Positions 26,351-35,197 of a stretch of 64,000 nt of DNA are shown here, in pieces. This stretch comes from Thiotrichaceae bacterium (lineage in GTDB: Bacteria > Pseudomonadota > Gammaproteobacteria > Beggiatoales > Beggiatoaceae). The first letter of the stretch is position 1, and the number at the start of each line of letters is the position of its first letter. The notes beneath the pieces are model-generated. The model was not told the origin of the DNA. It made no database searches and was given only the letters and a program-made list of their open reading frames with translations. The DNA lies in the NCBI GenBank assembly GCA_028688145.1, contig JAQTYU010000001.1:186001-250000 (forward strand), read 5' to 3'. A program made the translations under genes and the position numbers.

Positions 26351-27385
26351 TTAACGTATCCAGCAATTCGGATCGGCCTGATCTAAACGCCCCGTTTGTG
26401 CGTAACTCAAGCATTTTAAACCGCCCCGACAAAACTCCGTAAAAAAGCAAGTATTACAATCCCTTGGCGGACTAGATTCGCGTAATTCATGTAGGAAAGG
26501 CGCGTTGCGATAAATTTCAACCAAGGGCGTGAGCAATATATTGCCCAAAGTTTTAGGCATTCGCCGACAAGGCAATACATCGCCATTGGGCAATAATGCT
26601 AACAAACTTTCACCTGCTGAACATTTATAAGGTTCGCCGCCCGCCACTAAAAATTGCAAGGCGCGGTGCATTCGTACTTGTGTACTGGGAAACCAACGGT
26701 TTGCGGCACGTTGTTGGGCATGATGCACAATTTTGAAAAACTCTTGGGTTTCAGCGGTGTTTAAAATTTGGCTAGAATCTTCATTACTGCTGCATGGAAT
26801 GAGACGATCCGCCCAAATTTCATTAACGTGCAAGGTTTGTGCGTGTTTGACCAAGGCAGGAAATTCGCGGTAATTATCGCGCTGTGCAGTGAAGGCAATC
26901 ATGCTGCGAATACCGACTTTCACCAGATGTTTTAAGGCAGTGCTGGCTTGTGAAAATTGCTCATTGCCCCGAATTTCATCGTGAGTCTCACGCATTCCTT
27001 CGAGGCTGATTTGCACAAAACGCGGCGCGAAACTTTTCAAGATTTCCGCCATGTCTGCCGTGATAAAACTGCCATTACATAGAATTGCAAAACTGAAACT
27101 TTCTCGATATTGGGTCAGTAACGCGAGTAATTCTAGAAAAGACTCATGGGCAAAAGGTTCACCGCCCGTGACATTGATTTGACCACGCACGGGATAGCCT
27201 GCTTGATCGCTGAGGCTTTCTAGCAAGGTGACATATTGCTGAATTACTAATTTCCATTGGGTAAACTTCAGCTCGCCCGCGCGCTGATAATTTTCTTGAT
27301 AGCAGTGTCGACAGCGTAAATTACAACGGTTGGTAATATGCCATTGTAAAATAAGTTTTTTTTGAGTATTCACTCCAACCTCCAC
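26351..27385 (-). CDS. Radical SAM/SPASM enzyme, candidate peptide or protein modifier
   Basis: 344 residues. The radical SAM cluster motif is Cys21-x3-Cys25-x2-Cys28 in TNRCNLRCRHCYQ; the SAM-binding strand INVTGGEPFAH follows. The C-terminus is a SPASM domain with CSAGESLLALLPNGDVLPC (C-x12-G-x4-C), then CNTCFFTEFC, LKC and DPNC, enough for two auxiliary [4Fe-4S] clusters. SPASM enzymes commonly modify ribosomal peptides or proteins. It starts 32 bp after a membrane protein with a Gly/Cys-rich tail on the same strand, which is an obvious candidate substrate. The actual reaction cannot be told from sequence. Confidence 0.9.
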   Translation of the reverse strand: MEVGVNTQKKLILQWHITNRCNLRCRHCYQENYQRAGELKFTQWKLVIQQYVTLLESLSDQAGYPVRGQINVTGGEPFAHESFLELLALLTQYRESFSFAILCNGSFITADMAEILKSFAPRFVQISLEGMRETHDEIRGNEQFSQASTALKHLVKVGIRSMIAFTAQRDNYREFPALVKHAQTLHVNEIWADRLIPCSSNEDSSQILNTAETQEFFKIVHHAQQRAANRWFPSTQVRMHRALQFLVAGGEPYKCSAGESLLALLPNGDVLPCRRMPKTLGNILLTPLVEIYRNAPFLHELRESSPPRDCNTCFFTEFCRGGLKCLSYAQTGRLDQADPNCWIR

Positions 27386-27417
27386 AGCGCACTTTAAAAT
27401 TTTTCATTTAAGAACAT

Positions 27418-28326
27418 TTAATCTCCACCGCCGCCACAACCTCCACAACCACCGCCTCCATCACTGTCACCACTACTCCCCCCATCGCTATCACTGCCGC
27501 CATCGCTTTCTATCCCAAAGTTTGAATTATTATTTGTGACGGGCGCAAGCTGTTGTTGAAAGGTGTCAAAGATCATCGAACCTGCTAACACACTCACCCC
27601 TAAGGCTGCAATTGCAAACGCAGGATCAACACCACGCAACTGCTCAGGCGCGTCTAATTTATGGCGAATCCAATCAAAACGCGTGGGTAAAGCTGCTAAA
27701 AATTCTTTCCCCAATAAGCTAAGTTTAGACGGTACAAGAATTTTTATAAGGATAAAAAATACAATTAAGGCAATGACCAAAAATGCGACAGGTTTATCGT
27801 GTGAAATGCCAAAACCCAGCTTAACGATACCTATTGCAAAAACTGTCCAAGGAATCAGTCGCACCCATTGAAAATGCAGTTGGGGAGTTCGATATAAGTG
27901 ATATTGTTCAAGTTCATGCACTAAACGAGTAATGCAAGGTTTTAAAACAGCTGTAAATTTGGGATTTCTGAAAAATTGCGGCAGTGGTTGGGGCGCAAAG
28001 TAATAAATTTCTCGATCAATCGGGTGTTTGGGCAAACCGACCTCGGGATTAACTTCTAATTGCGTTATTCCGTTTGCAGCCGTGTTGAAATTCAAAATAC
28101 CGCGCTGGTGCAGACTAAACAAGGCAGTTTCCAACACTGCTTTTTCCCCACCGCGTAATAGAGCGAGGGTGTAGGGATGTAATTTGGTGGGAAAGGGAGC
28201 TTCATAGTTTCGGGAGGAGTCACTGATACGATTGACTCCCCAGAGCAGCAAGCTACTTAAAGTCGCAGCAATGAGAAAATACACAATAAAATCGTTGCCG
28301 GGAATTGCAATCAATGCTTGTAACAT
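27418..28326 (-). CDS. Membrane protein with Gly/Ser/Asp/Cys-rich C-terminal tail
   Basis: 302 residues. There is a TM helix near residues 13-30, then a soluble domain with LHPYTLALLRGGEKAVLETALFS-like sequence, two adjacent TM helices about residues 165-205 (one FLVIALIVFFILIKILV), and a further hydrophobic segment. The last 35 residues are low-complexity: ESDGGSDSDGGSSGDSDG followed by GGGGCGGCGGGGD. The layout matches what I recall as the TIGR04222 ('near_uncomplex') family, whose members carry Gly-rich tails with Cys or His and neighbour radical SAM genes. The tail may be modified by the downstream SPASM enzyme. Function unknown. Confidence 0.85.
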   Translation of the reverse strand: MLQALIAIPGNDFIVYFLIAATLSSLLLWGVNRISDSSRNYEAPFPTKLHPYTLALLRGGEKAVLETALFSLHQRGILNFNTAANGITQLEVNPEVGLPKHPIDREIYYFAPQPLPQFFRNPKFTAVLKPCITRLVHELEQYHLYRTPQLHFQWVRLIPWTVFAIGIVKLGFGISHDKPVAFLVIALIVFFILIKILVPSKLSLLGKEFLAALPTRFDWIRHKLDAPEQLRGVDPAFAIAALGVSVLAGSMIFDTFQQQLAPVTNNNSNFGIESDGGSDSDGGSSGDSDGGGGCGGCGGGGD

Positions 28327-28399
28327 CCGCCCTTCCTTTTTAGGATAACCTTTTTATATTCAAGCAGCTTTTTCCATAAAGTCCAGCAAACATTTTTGA

Positions 28400-29443
28400 C
28401 TAATGCACTGCTGCTGCAATGTGCATACTCATCACAATTTGATTGCTGCTACGCCCATTTTCAGATTTTACATCTACAAATAAGGGTTGCGATTGGAAGT
28501 TTTCCACATAATAACGCGGGTCAATATTACTGGCTTCAATGGTGACTTTTAACTCGCCCGATTGATAAGCCCATTCCACCACTTTCGCGCCTTGTTGCGG
28601 CAATTTATCCACCACTAACGCCATTAATTCAATCTGACTAATTTGAGAATTCAGGGTAAATAATCGCTCGGCGGCTTGCTTATAATTCATTGCGGCAGTG
28701 CGGGCAGTCAGCACGGGCGTAGCTTTGTCATTCAATTCATCAAGATGCGTTTGTAATTGTTGCAAGGCAGACTTCGCTTTGAGAATATCCACCGCTTGCC
28801 ATGTCGCTATCATTACGAAAATCAGCAACCCAATAAACACCCAATCGCGTTCTTGCTGCGCTTTAAAACCGCCAAAACTGCGCCGTGCTTTTCCCCAAGG
28901 CTGGGCGAGTAATTCGGTCACTTCAGGGGTGGGAACTTCAGTAACTGCGGCGAGACTGTGGGCGCGTAGAAATTGACTCCATTCGCGTAAATTGGGTGGA
29001 TTCAACCACCAACGGCTGGCGATTAATTTGCCTGCTTGCCAAATTTGTCCTTCAACGCCTTCTAAGCACGCGAGCAAATACCCGCCATCATGCTTTGCAG
29101 CAGGGCGCAGAATTGTTTCTGGGAAACTGCGCACGGTTTTGAGTCCGACTTGTTCCATGCTTTGTTGCTGTAAATCTACATCCCAGACCCAAACGAAAAC
29201 CGCGTCAGCCTGCCACACAATATAATCAGCATAATTAGTGAATGGACTCCATTGGCGAATTTTAACCGCCAAGGCTTCTTCCCAGCGGTTTTCGGGTAAT
29301 TCACTGAGCGCAAAGTATTTATAATGGCAAAGACTACGCGCCACAATCCATTCTTTGCGTCCATATCCGCTGCTATCAATAGGCGTAATGAGATCAGCGC
29401 GTTGTTGCAGGTAACGCTGAGTTAAAAAGAGGGGTTTTCGCAT
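28400..29443 (-). CDS. GspL/PilN-like inner-membrane protein of a type II secretion-type machine
   Basis: 347 residues. The N-terminal cytoplasmic part (LFLTQRYLQQRADLITPID, LPENRWEEALAVKIRQWSPF) resembles the actin-like GspL/PilM fold but is short. One TM helix (WVFIGLLIFVMIATWQAVDIL, about residues 205-225) follows, then a periplasmic coiled coil and a ferredoxin-like domain (GAKVVEWAYQSGELKVTIEA) as in GspL and PilN. Its start lies 50 bp inside the 3' end of the gspK-like gene. Exact assignment is tentative; the pairing with GspK supports GspL. Confidence 0.65.
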   Translation of the reverse strand: MRKPLFLTQRYLQQRADLITPIDSSGYGRKEWIVARSLCHYKYFALSELPENRWEEALAVKIRQWSPFTNYADYIVWQADAVFVWVWDVDLQQQSMEQVGLKTVRSFPETILRPAAKHDGGYLLACLEGVEGQIWQAGKLIASRWWLNPPNLREWSQFLRAHSLAAVTEVPTPEVTELLAQPWGKARRSFGGFKAQQERDWVFIGLLIFVMIATWQAVDILKAKSALQQLQTHLDELNDKATPVLTARTAAMNYKQAAERLFTLNSQISQIELMALVVDKLPQQGAKVVEWAYQSGELKVTIEASNIDPRYYVENFQSQPLFVDVKSENGRSSNQIVMSMHIAAAVH

Positions 29444-30497
29444 CGTTTAAAGTAACTTTTTGATAAGCATCGAGTAAGGGTAAGTTGCTGATATATTGTA
29501 ATTCCCACGGCATTTTTTCATCAGCAAACGGGGTAAATTTAATGTGTACTTGCCGCATTTGTTTTAGCCCTGAATGCCATAAGCTGAACCGCACATAAGG
29601 CGATGGGAAAAAGTTTACGGCATCTTCATCAACCGTGACTACCATGCCTGATAATTGTGAAACCGTGGCAAGATTGAAGACTGGCATATTTTGACGCGCT
29701 AGGATAAAACGTTGTGCGCTGTCTGCGTCAAAGTTGTAAGTAGCTTGCAAGACCATTGCAGGAGCGGTGTTGAAATTGGGCAAGGGTACGGGGGCTACTG
29801 TGGTTAGCTCACTCCATATATTTCCTTGCCATAGACTGGGATAGTTATCCCAATCCAAAACCTTGCGTACTTGGGTTGGACTATGTAGAAACCTGTTGGG
29901 AGGCAGTGGTAAATTACGTTCCTTATAGTGATAGCTTTCTGCACCATTGAGATGAACTAAATCATCAATATCGGTGTAATCATCTAATTTTGCAATCAGG
30001 GGGGCACGCTCTTCCGCTTTCACACCCAAAAAACCGAGTAATCTTGAAAACACGGGTTCATTAATAAAATTTAAGCCAATTAATCCTGCTTCATCTTGTA
30101 TTGCAAAACGTGCATTCCCTAAACCTCGGTAAGCCCGATCATCTAAACCTAATTCCCCACCAATGGGTAATGAAGACATTCCACCCATCTCAGGATCAAT
30201 CAAAGAAGGTAAATTTTGTACTGCATTACTGGATTCATTTCCCGTGACAATGCTGGGAATAGTTAAACCTGCAAAAGTGTAATATTGCGTCGCAAACAAA
30301 TAAATTAATGTTGATTGAGTGCTTTGCATATCAATTTCACCCTGCACGTTGTCTTGTAAACTGCGTGCTAGTTCCAAAGTACGCTGTGTCCACTGTGCAA
30401 AAAATCCCGCCGCAACCGTCATGATTGCCAATAACCATAAAGTTGCAGCCAAGACAAAACCACAAGATTTACGATAAGTTATCGTGTGCCTTTTCAA
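29394..30497 (-). CDS. GspK-like minor pseudopilin of type II secretion
   Basis: 367 residues. The N-terminal type III signal is SCGFVLAATLWLLAIMTVAAG, with cleavage expected after Gly before Phe; the usual Glu5 is absent, which is a known feature of GspK. The large globular domain carries the GspK-type RFAIQDEAGLIGLNFINEP and an inserted helical segment with AKLDDYTDIDDLVHLNGAE. GspK caps the pseudopilus tip. The gene overlaps the gspL-like gene by 50 bp. No other gsp genes are in the window. Confidence 0.8.
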   Translation of the reverse strand: MKRHTITYRKSCGFVLAATLWLLAIMTVAAGFFAQWTQRTLELARSLQDNVQGEIDMQSTQSTLIYLFATQYYTFAGLTIPSIVTGNESSNAVQNLPSLIDPEMGGMSSLPIGGELGLDDRAYRGLGNARFAIQDEAGLIGLNFINEPVFSRLLGFLGVKAEERAPLIAKLDDYTDIDDLVHLNGAESYHYKERNLPLPPNRFLHSPTQVRKVLDWDNYPSLWQGNIWSELTTVAPVPLPNFNTAPAMVLQATYNFDADSAQRFILARQNMPVFNLATVSQLSGMVVTVDEDAVNFFPSPYVRFSLWHSGLKQMRQVHIKFTPFADEKMPWELQYISNLPLLDAYQKVTLNDAKTPLFNSALPATTR

Positions 30498-30785
30498 AAA
30501 ATTTTCCTAAAATTTATAATAATTGTCTTTTTTCACAAAAGTAATTATTTAGTAGATTTAAACAATCTAACATAGTTTACAGGGCTTGCACACCATACCT
30601 CTATTATCCTAAAAATAGCCTCACATTTTTGTGAAATTATTCGTTTAAAAGCTTTATTGAGCCTATGGACTTTCATTGAGTTGTCAAAAAATTACGTTAT
30701 AATGTTGTGGCTATTTCCTACCGAGAGTAATGTTTTCACCGGTTATAGCCCAAGCATTTTTAGTTCTAACGTGAGGTCATCAATA

Positions 30786-31856
30786 ATGTCAAAATCCAAA
30801 AGCTCATTGTTAAGTCTTATCGGTTTAGTTAGCGTATTAAGCACATCCGTCTTTGCTGAATCCCCTAATCTCCCCGCATTTGGGGTTGATTTAAGCCAAA
30901 CTTCCGTATCTGGTTTATCTTCTGGTGCATTCATGACCGCCCAATTAAATACTGCGTATTCTGCCAGTTTTATTGGTGCTGGAATTATTGCAGGCGGACC
31001 TTTCTACTGCTCTGGAACGTATGGTAGCGTTGGCAATATGCAAAGTGCCATGTCTACTTGTATGAATCCCCTGAGTAAGTCCGTGGGACCTAATGCTGAG
31101 ATTTCTTTCAAAAACGCCCAAAAATTTGCTTCAGAAGGCAAAATTGACGACGTTGAAAACCTGAAGAAACAAAAAGTGTATTTGTTCAGTGGTTCTAGCG
31201 ATTCTACGGTAAAAACCATCGTAGTCGATCAAGTCAAAGCCTACTACAACTTAGCAGGTGTTCCTGACGAAAACATCAAGTACGAACACAATATTAATGC
31301 AGGACATTCGATTGTCACCAAAGCTGAAAGTGATGTGCCTTGCGCTGTTACCAAAGCCCCTTTTATCAACAATTGCGGGTTTCAACAATCTCAAGACTTG
31401 CTGAACCATATTTATGGGGAATTAAATCCCCCCACCACCGTTGATAAGCTGAGCGGCAGGATCATTGCCTTCAATCAGAAAGAGTTTATCAAGGGTTCAC
31501 GTAGCAGCATGAGCGACGATGCTTATATTTACGTGCCCAAATCTTGTGAAACCGAAGCTTGTCGTGTGCACATTGCCATCCATGGTTGTTTACAAGGGGC
31601 AGCTCAAATCGGCGACAGATACTATAATACCACTACGGGTTATAACGAAATCGCAGACACCAACAATATCATCGTATTGTACCCACAAGCTCAAATTTCC
31701 AAGACAATTCCTGCCAACCCTCAAGGTTGCTGGGACTTCTGGGGCTATTCTAGTGAAGACCCTAGCAATTTAGACTTTTATACCAAAAACGCACCTCAAA
31801 TGTCTGCTATTATGGCAATGGTTAAGCGTTTAGGTGAACCTCGTCAAACTAACTAG
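30786..31856 (+). CDS. phaZ: Secreted polyhydroxybutyrate depolymerase
   Basis: 356 residues. The ATG at 30786 begins a clear signal peptide (SSLLSLIGLVSVLSTSVFA, cut near residue 24); the upstream 43 codons of open frame are not homologous. The lipase box GLSSG has the nucleophile Ser45 close to the mature N-terminus, followed by IIAGGPFYCSG, as in extracellular or periplasmic PHB depolymerases with an alpha/beta-hydrolase fold. A conserved HGCLQG with further cysteines (likely disulfides) and a terminal PQGCWDFWGY are present. It hydrolyses PHB to hydroxybutyrate outside the cytoplasm. The next gene is a phasin. Confidence 0.88.
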   Translation: MSKSKSSLLSLIGLVSVLSTSVFAESPNLPAFGVDLSQTSVSGLSSGAFMTAQLNTAYSASFIGAGIIAGGPFYCSGTYGSVGNMQSAMSTCMNPLSKSVGPNAEISFKNAQKFASEGKIDDVENLKKQKVYLFSGSSDSTVKTIVVDQVKAYYNLAGVPDENIKYEHNINAGHSIVTKAESDVPCAVTKAPFINNCGFQQSQDLLNHIYGELNPPTTVDKLSGRIIAFNQKEFIKGSRSSMSDDAYIYVPKSCETEACRVHIAIHGCLQGAAQIGDRYYNTTTGYNEIADTNNIIVLYPQAQISKTIPANPQGCWDFWGYSSEDPSNLDFYTKNAPQMSAIMAMVKRLGEPRQTN

Positions 31857-31894
31857 TTTTCTTTCCCCTTCTCCGTTCAATAGGAAATATGATC

Positions 31895-32431
31895 ATGTCA
31901 AATACTTTTGTATCTCAATGGATTGAATTTAGCCAAGCCTCTTTGAGTAAGTTCAAAGAATTCAGCGATACCAGCGTTGCAAACCTCAGTGCTGCAAAGC
32001 CTGCGTTCTCCAGTGCTGATGTGGCTGAATTGTTGAAAAATGCAATTGCCGCTAACAAGCAATTCAATGACATCAGCACCGCAACCTTCATGAAGTTATT
32101 TCATAACCAAATCACTTCCATGAACTTGGGGAATAGCACCGCTGCGGCACAAGAATTGACCGATATTTCTAGCGGTTTGATGAGCCAATTTGTGCAACAA
32201 CAAACCCAGTTTATCAGCGACCTGAACAGCGCGTTTTCTGGCTATGTTGCTAACTTACAACAAGTCAACGGCACCACTGAATTAACCACGGTGCAAAGCG
32301 ATTTGTTGGCAACGATTCAACAACAAGTGAAAGACAATGCAGCCGCTAACATGGGCTTAATGAATTCACTGAGCGTTGCAACCAGTGCTTGGACTGAAAA
32401 GACTTTGAATAAAGCTGCTGAAGCTAAGTAA
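31895..32431 (+). CDS. phaP: Phasin (PHB granule-associated protein)
   Basis: 178 residues, all alpha-helical, with few charged clusters and many Ser/Ala/Gln/Asn. The family-like opening SQWIEFSQASLSKFKEF is followed by repeated amphipathic helices including LSSGLMSQF-type segments. Phasins coat PHB granules and control their size. ATG codons at 31889 and 31895 are in frame; AGGA at 31882-31885 suits 31895 better. It lies about 30 bp after phaZ, so the two are probably co-transcribed. Identification rests on composition, length and context. Confidence 0.75.
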   Translation: MSNTFVSQWIEFSQASLSKFKEFSDTSVANLSAAKPAFSSADVAELLKNAIAANKQFNDISTATFMKLFHNQITSMNLGNSTAAAQELTDISSGLMSQFVQQQTQFISDLNSAFSGYVANLQQVNGTTELTTVQSDLLATIQQQVKDNAAANMGLMNSLSVATSAWTEKTLNKAAEAK

Positions 32432-32443
32432 GCCTTGAGTAAA

Positions 32444-32482
32444 AATTATGCCCTTCAGTTGCTTTAACTAAAGGGCATAATT
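32444..32482. terminator. Hairpin between phasin and proteinase genes
   Basis: A perfect 12-bp stem (aattatgccctt / aagggcataatt) with a 15-base loop. The A-run on its left gives a T-run for the minus-strand gene, so it can serve both convergent genes. Confidence 0.8.
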
Positions 32483-32504
32483 GATAGAAAACTGCGATTT
32501 TTGC

Positions 32505-33509
32505 TTAACGAATATGCAGTTGAGAAAACTGTTTTTCCCCTTCCACACACATCGTTTTGCGCCATGAACTTTCATCGTTCAGTGTGCGCCACCGCCGTTC
32601 CTCTTTAATGTAATGCCAATCCTTATCGTTTTGGTAGTAGATTTGAATATGACTACTTTCCAAAATATTCAGAATTTCATTGTCGTGATGATTAAATTCA
32701 TCGTAATCCGTGACCGCACGCTGCGCCATTTCGGAATATAACTGGTTTAATTCCAGCAATAAATCATTGATTTCATTATCCAACTTGGAAATTGTCAAGC
32801 CGATTCGCGCCGCTTCTTTGGCGGTAATTGGATAGCTGTGCGAGGGATAACTGGAGTTTAAATTCCAGCTAATTTGTTCAGCAGCTTCTTCGTCTTTGAT
32901 GTGGTATGACAGAATTTCTTTGCAAATTTTAATCGACAAGGAGCTGGAACGGTCGATTGCACCCACAACTAGCGGGTGAATATGCTTGAAAATTTCTTCA
33001 TAGGGATTGCCATGATGATCTTTTGCATTATTGCCCCAGACTTTGATAATCCGTGCAAGCTCATCTTGACTGACGCTGACACGACGATTATCGCGGTCTA
33101 AGGGTGATAAATCATGGGTTAAAGAGGAATCAATCGCAGTCAAATGCGCCAGCGCGCCCATACTGATTTCATCTGCACCTAGTGCAATCATCGTTGCCGC
33201 AGAAGCGCATTCCAAAGGCACTAGCGCAATTACGTTACTGTAATATTCGCGAATTAAATTGACAATTCGCAGCGCGGCTTCGACATCACCGCCGTCGGAC
33301 TTGATAAAAATACCGACTTTATTACCCTGCCCCAAAGTTCGGAGCACATCGTATAAAGCCAGCACGTCGTTATCACAGACTGAACCGCTGCTAGAAGTCC
33401 AGTACACGAGAAACGGATAACCCAATTGTTGCTCAATTTTTTGCACAATGGTTTGGGTTTTTTCAAATAATAAAGGGGGTTTTTTCACTTCTTTGTGGTT
33501 TTCATCCAT
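32505..33509 (-). CDS. SDH/SppA-like Clp-fold serine proteinase
   Basis: 334 residues. It matches the serine dehydrogenase proteinase (SDH_sah) family of Clp/crotonase-fold membrane-associated proteases: IKSDGGDVEAALRIVNLIR, then ALVPLECASAATMIALGADEISMG with the nucleophilic Ser, and ALAHLTAIDSSL. Family members are linked to SppA signal-peptide peptidase. No TM helix is obvious. C-terminal residues 240-334 form a separate helical extension. The physiological substrate is unknown. Confidence 0.82.
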   Translation of the reverse strand: MDENHKEVKKPPLLFEKTQTIVQKIEQQLGYPFLVYWTSSSGSVCDNDVLALYDVLRTLGQGNKVGIFIKSDGGDVEAALRIVNLIREYYSNVIALVPLECASAATMIALGADEISMGALAHLTAIDSSLTHDLSPLDRDNRRVSVSQDELARIIKVWGNNAKDHHGNPYEEIFKHIHPLVVGAIDRSSSLSIKICKEILSYHIKDEEAAEQISWNLNSSYPSHSYPITAKEAARIGLTISKLDNEINDLLLELNQLYSEMAQRAVTDYDEFNHHDNEILNILESSHIQIYYQNDKDWHYIKEERRWRTLNDESSWRKTMCVEGEKQFSQLHIR

Positions 33510-33601
33510 GGTACTAATTTTTTAGTGTTCTTAAAGGTATTTGGAAATGGTTCAGCATAGCATTATAACAAATCCGTTTGTTATGTTAATAAGTTATAAG
33601 C

Positions 33602-34330
33602 TTACTGTTCGACTTTGTTATCTAATGCCAGCCATAAACATTTTCCCCCGCTACTTTTCTCAATTGCAGCCAAACGTTGGGCGTGTGCACTTAATTCTTC
33701 TTCGTTAGGGGCAATCACAGGTAAACGCGGACGTTCTGCACTAATCCGACGAATTTCAGCCGCTTGTTGCACTTTATTATCATGTTCTTCACCGCCCAAA
33801 AAACTGACTTGTCCGCCCGTCATCGCCAAATACACTTCAGCGAGCAGTTGCGCGTCTAGCAATGCGCCGTGAAATTGGCGATGGGTATTGTCAATGCCGT
33901 AGCGTTTACACAGTGCATCTAAGCTGGCTTTTTGTCCCGGATTCATCTGGCGGGCAAGCGCGAGCGTGTCGAGTATGCTGCACTGTGTCTCTACATATTG
34001 CCAAGGATTATGCGCTAACAAGCTTAGTTCATAGTTTAAAAAGCCCACGTCGAAACTGGCATTATGAATCACCAATTCCGCACCTTGTAAAAACTCCATC
34101 AACTCTTGGGCTTTCTCTGCAAAACGCGGCTTGTCGGCTAGAAATTCGCTGGTGATACCGTGCACTTGTACTGCGCCTTCATCAATCGGGCGGTCGGGTT
34201 GCAAATACACATGAAAAGTTTTGCCTGTGAAACGGCGGTTGAACATTTCCACACAGCCAATTTCAATAATGCGATGTTTTTCTGAAGTGGATAAGCCCGT
34301 GGTTTCGGTGTCGAGAATGATTTGACGCAT
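33602..34330 (-). CDS. dnaQ: DNA polymerase III epsilon subunit (3'-5' proofreading exonuclease)
   Basis: 242 residues. The DEDDh exonuclease motifs are visible: Exo I LDTETTGL, Exo II VIHNASFDVGFLNYE and Exo III HGALLDAQLLAEVY (His and Asp in the H-x4-D spacing). The C-terminal extension (about residues 185-242) is the part that binds the alpha subunit in DnaQ. It removes misincorporated bases in the replisome. rnhA, its common neighbour, is not present here. Confidence 0.93.
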   Translation of the reverse strand: MRQIILDTETTGLSTSEKHRIIEIGCVEMFNRRFTGKTFHVYLQPDRPIDEGAVQVHGITSEFLADKPRFAEKAQELMEFLQGAELVIHNASFDVGFLNYELSLLAHNPWQYVETQCSILDTLALARQMNPGQKASLDALCKRYGIDNTHRQFHGALLDAQLLAEVYLAMTGGQVSFLGGEEHDNKVQQAAEIRRISAERPRLPVIAPNEEELSAHAQRLAAIEKSSGGKCLWLALDNKVEQ

Positions 34331-34390
34331 GGTTTTCCTTCAAAAATTGGGCAGAACTTGTAATGGGGAATTTTGAAAATTTGGTAGTTC

Positions 34391-34500
34391 GTAGGGTGCA
34401 TAAGGCGTAGCCGTCATGCACCAGCGGTAACCATTATCATGAAGAATGAGTTATTTTTAACTCGTGACGGTGTATGACGCTACGCTTATACACCCTACGC
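34391..34500. repeat. Palindromic repeat, 'gtagggtgtataaggcgtagc' family
   Basis: The left arm gtagggtgcataaggcgtag and right arm ctacgcttatacaccctacg are imperfect inverted repeats. Other copies: 37126-37220, 40745-40844, 51803-51850, and a half-copy near 58912-58950. Confidence 0.8.
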
Positions 34501-34515
34501 TGATTATTAGAAATC

Positions 34516-35040
34516 CTACGGCTGCTGCATCGCCAACATGCAATACGCACGACGGCTCACAGGGTCTTTTTCCTCCAAACAACGGCGTTTCACATGTTCT
34601 TGTAATTGCGCCTGACATTGGCGTTTTTCGGGTGAACTTTCAGCGTGTTCATTGCACACCACTTTTAAACTATTTTTTAAATTATCCACCCGCTGTTCAT
34701 CGCTCATACCCGCATTTTGCGGCGGCACGGGGTGAGCTTGCGCTTGCGGGCCGATTTCTTTGGGAATTGCAGCATCAGGCGGGCGACTATTCGCGTCTAA
34801 AACTTTCGTGCCCGTTGCAGGAGCGGTGGCATTAGCCGCATTTGCAGGGGCTGGATTCAAATTCGGTGCGGTTTGAAAATCTTCAATCACAATTTTTTCA
34901 ACTTTATGATTTTGTGAATTATTCACGGGCGCAGATTCACTGAATTGGGTGTTGCCTTCTTTATCAACCCATTGATAAACATCTCTCGCCACAGCAGGCA
35001 GCGCGAAACTGCATAAAACCAAGATAAGCAATTTAGACAT
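34516..35040 (-). CDS. DUF4124 periplasmic protein
   Basis: 174 residues. The Met at 35040 is chosen because it begins a signal peptide (KLLILVLCSFALPAVA) followed by the DUF4124 signature RDVYQWVDKEGNTQFSE. A Pro/Ala/Asn-rich linker leads to a Cys-containing helical C-terminus (KVVCNEHAE, RQCQAQL, RRCLEE, YCMLAM). DUF4124 proteins are exported and of unknown function. It is transcribed divergently from trhP. Confidence 0.8.
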   Translation of the reverse strand: MSKLLILVLCSFALPAVARDVYQWVDKEGNTQFSESAPVNNSQNHKVEKIVIEDFQTAPNLNPAPANAANATAPATGTKVLDANSRPPDAAIPKEIGPQAQAHPVPPQNAGMSDEQRVDNLKNSLKVVCNEHAESSPEKRQCQAQLQEHVKRRCLEEKDPVSRRAYCMLAMQQP

Positions 35041-35197
35041 AGCGGTGAAATTTCCTGAGCTGAAAAAAATAGTTACGCCTGACGCACTAAAACGGCTAAA
35101 ATGTTTACGCATCGGCACGAGTCGTTGCAAACTTCCGTTTAAATTTAACGGGATACGGATTAACTACGCAGTCTAGCGAATTGATACATTATACACG

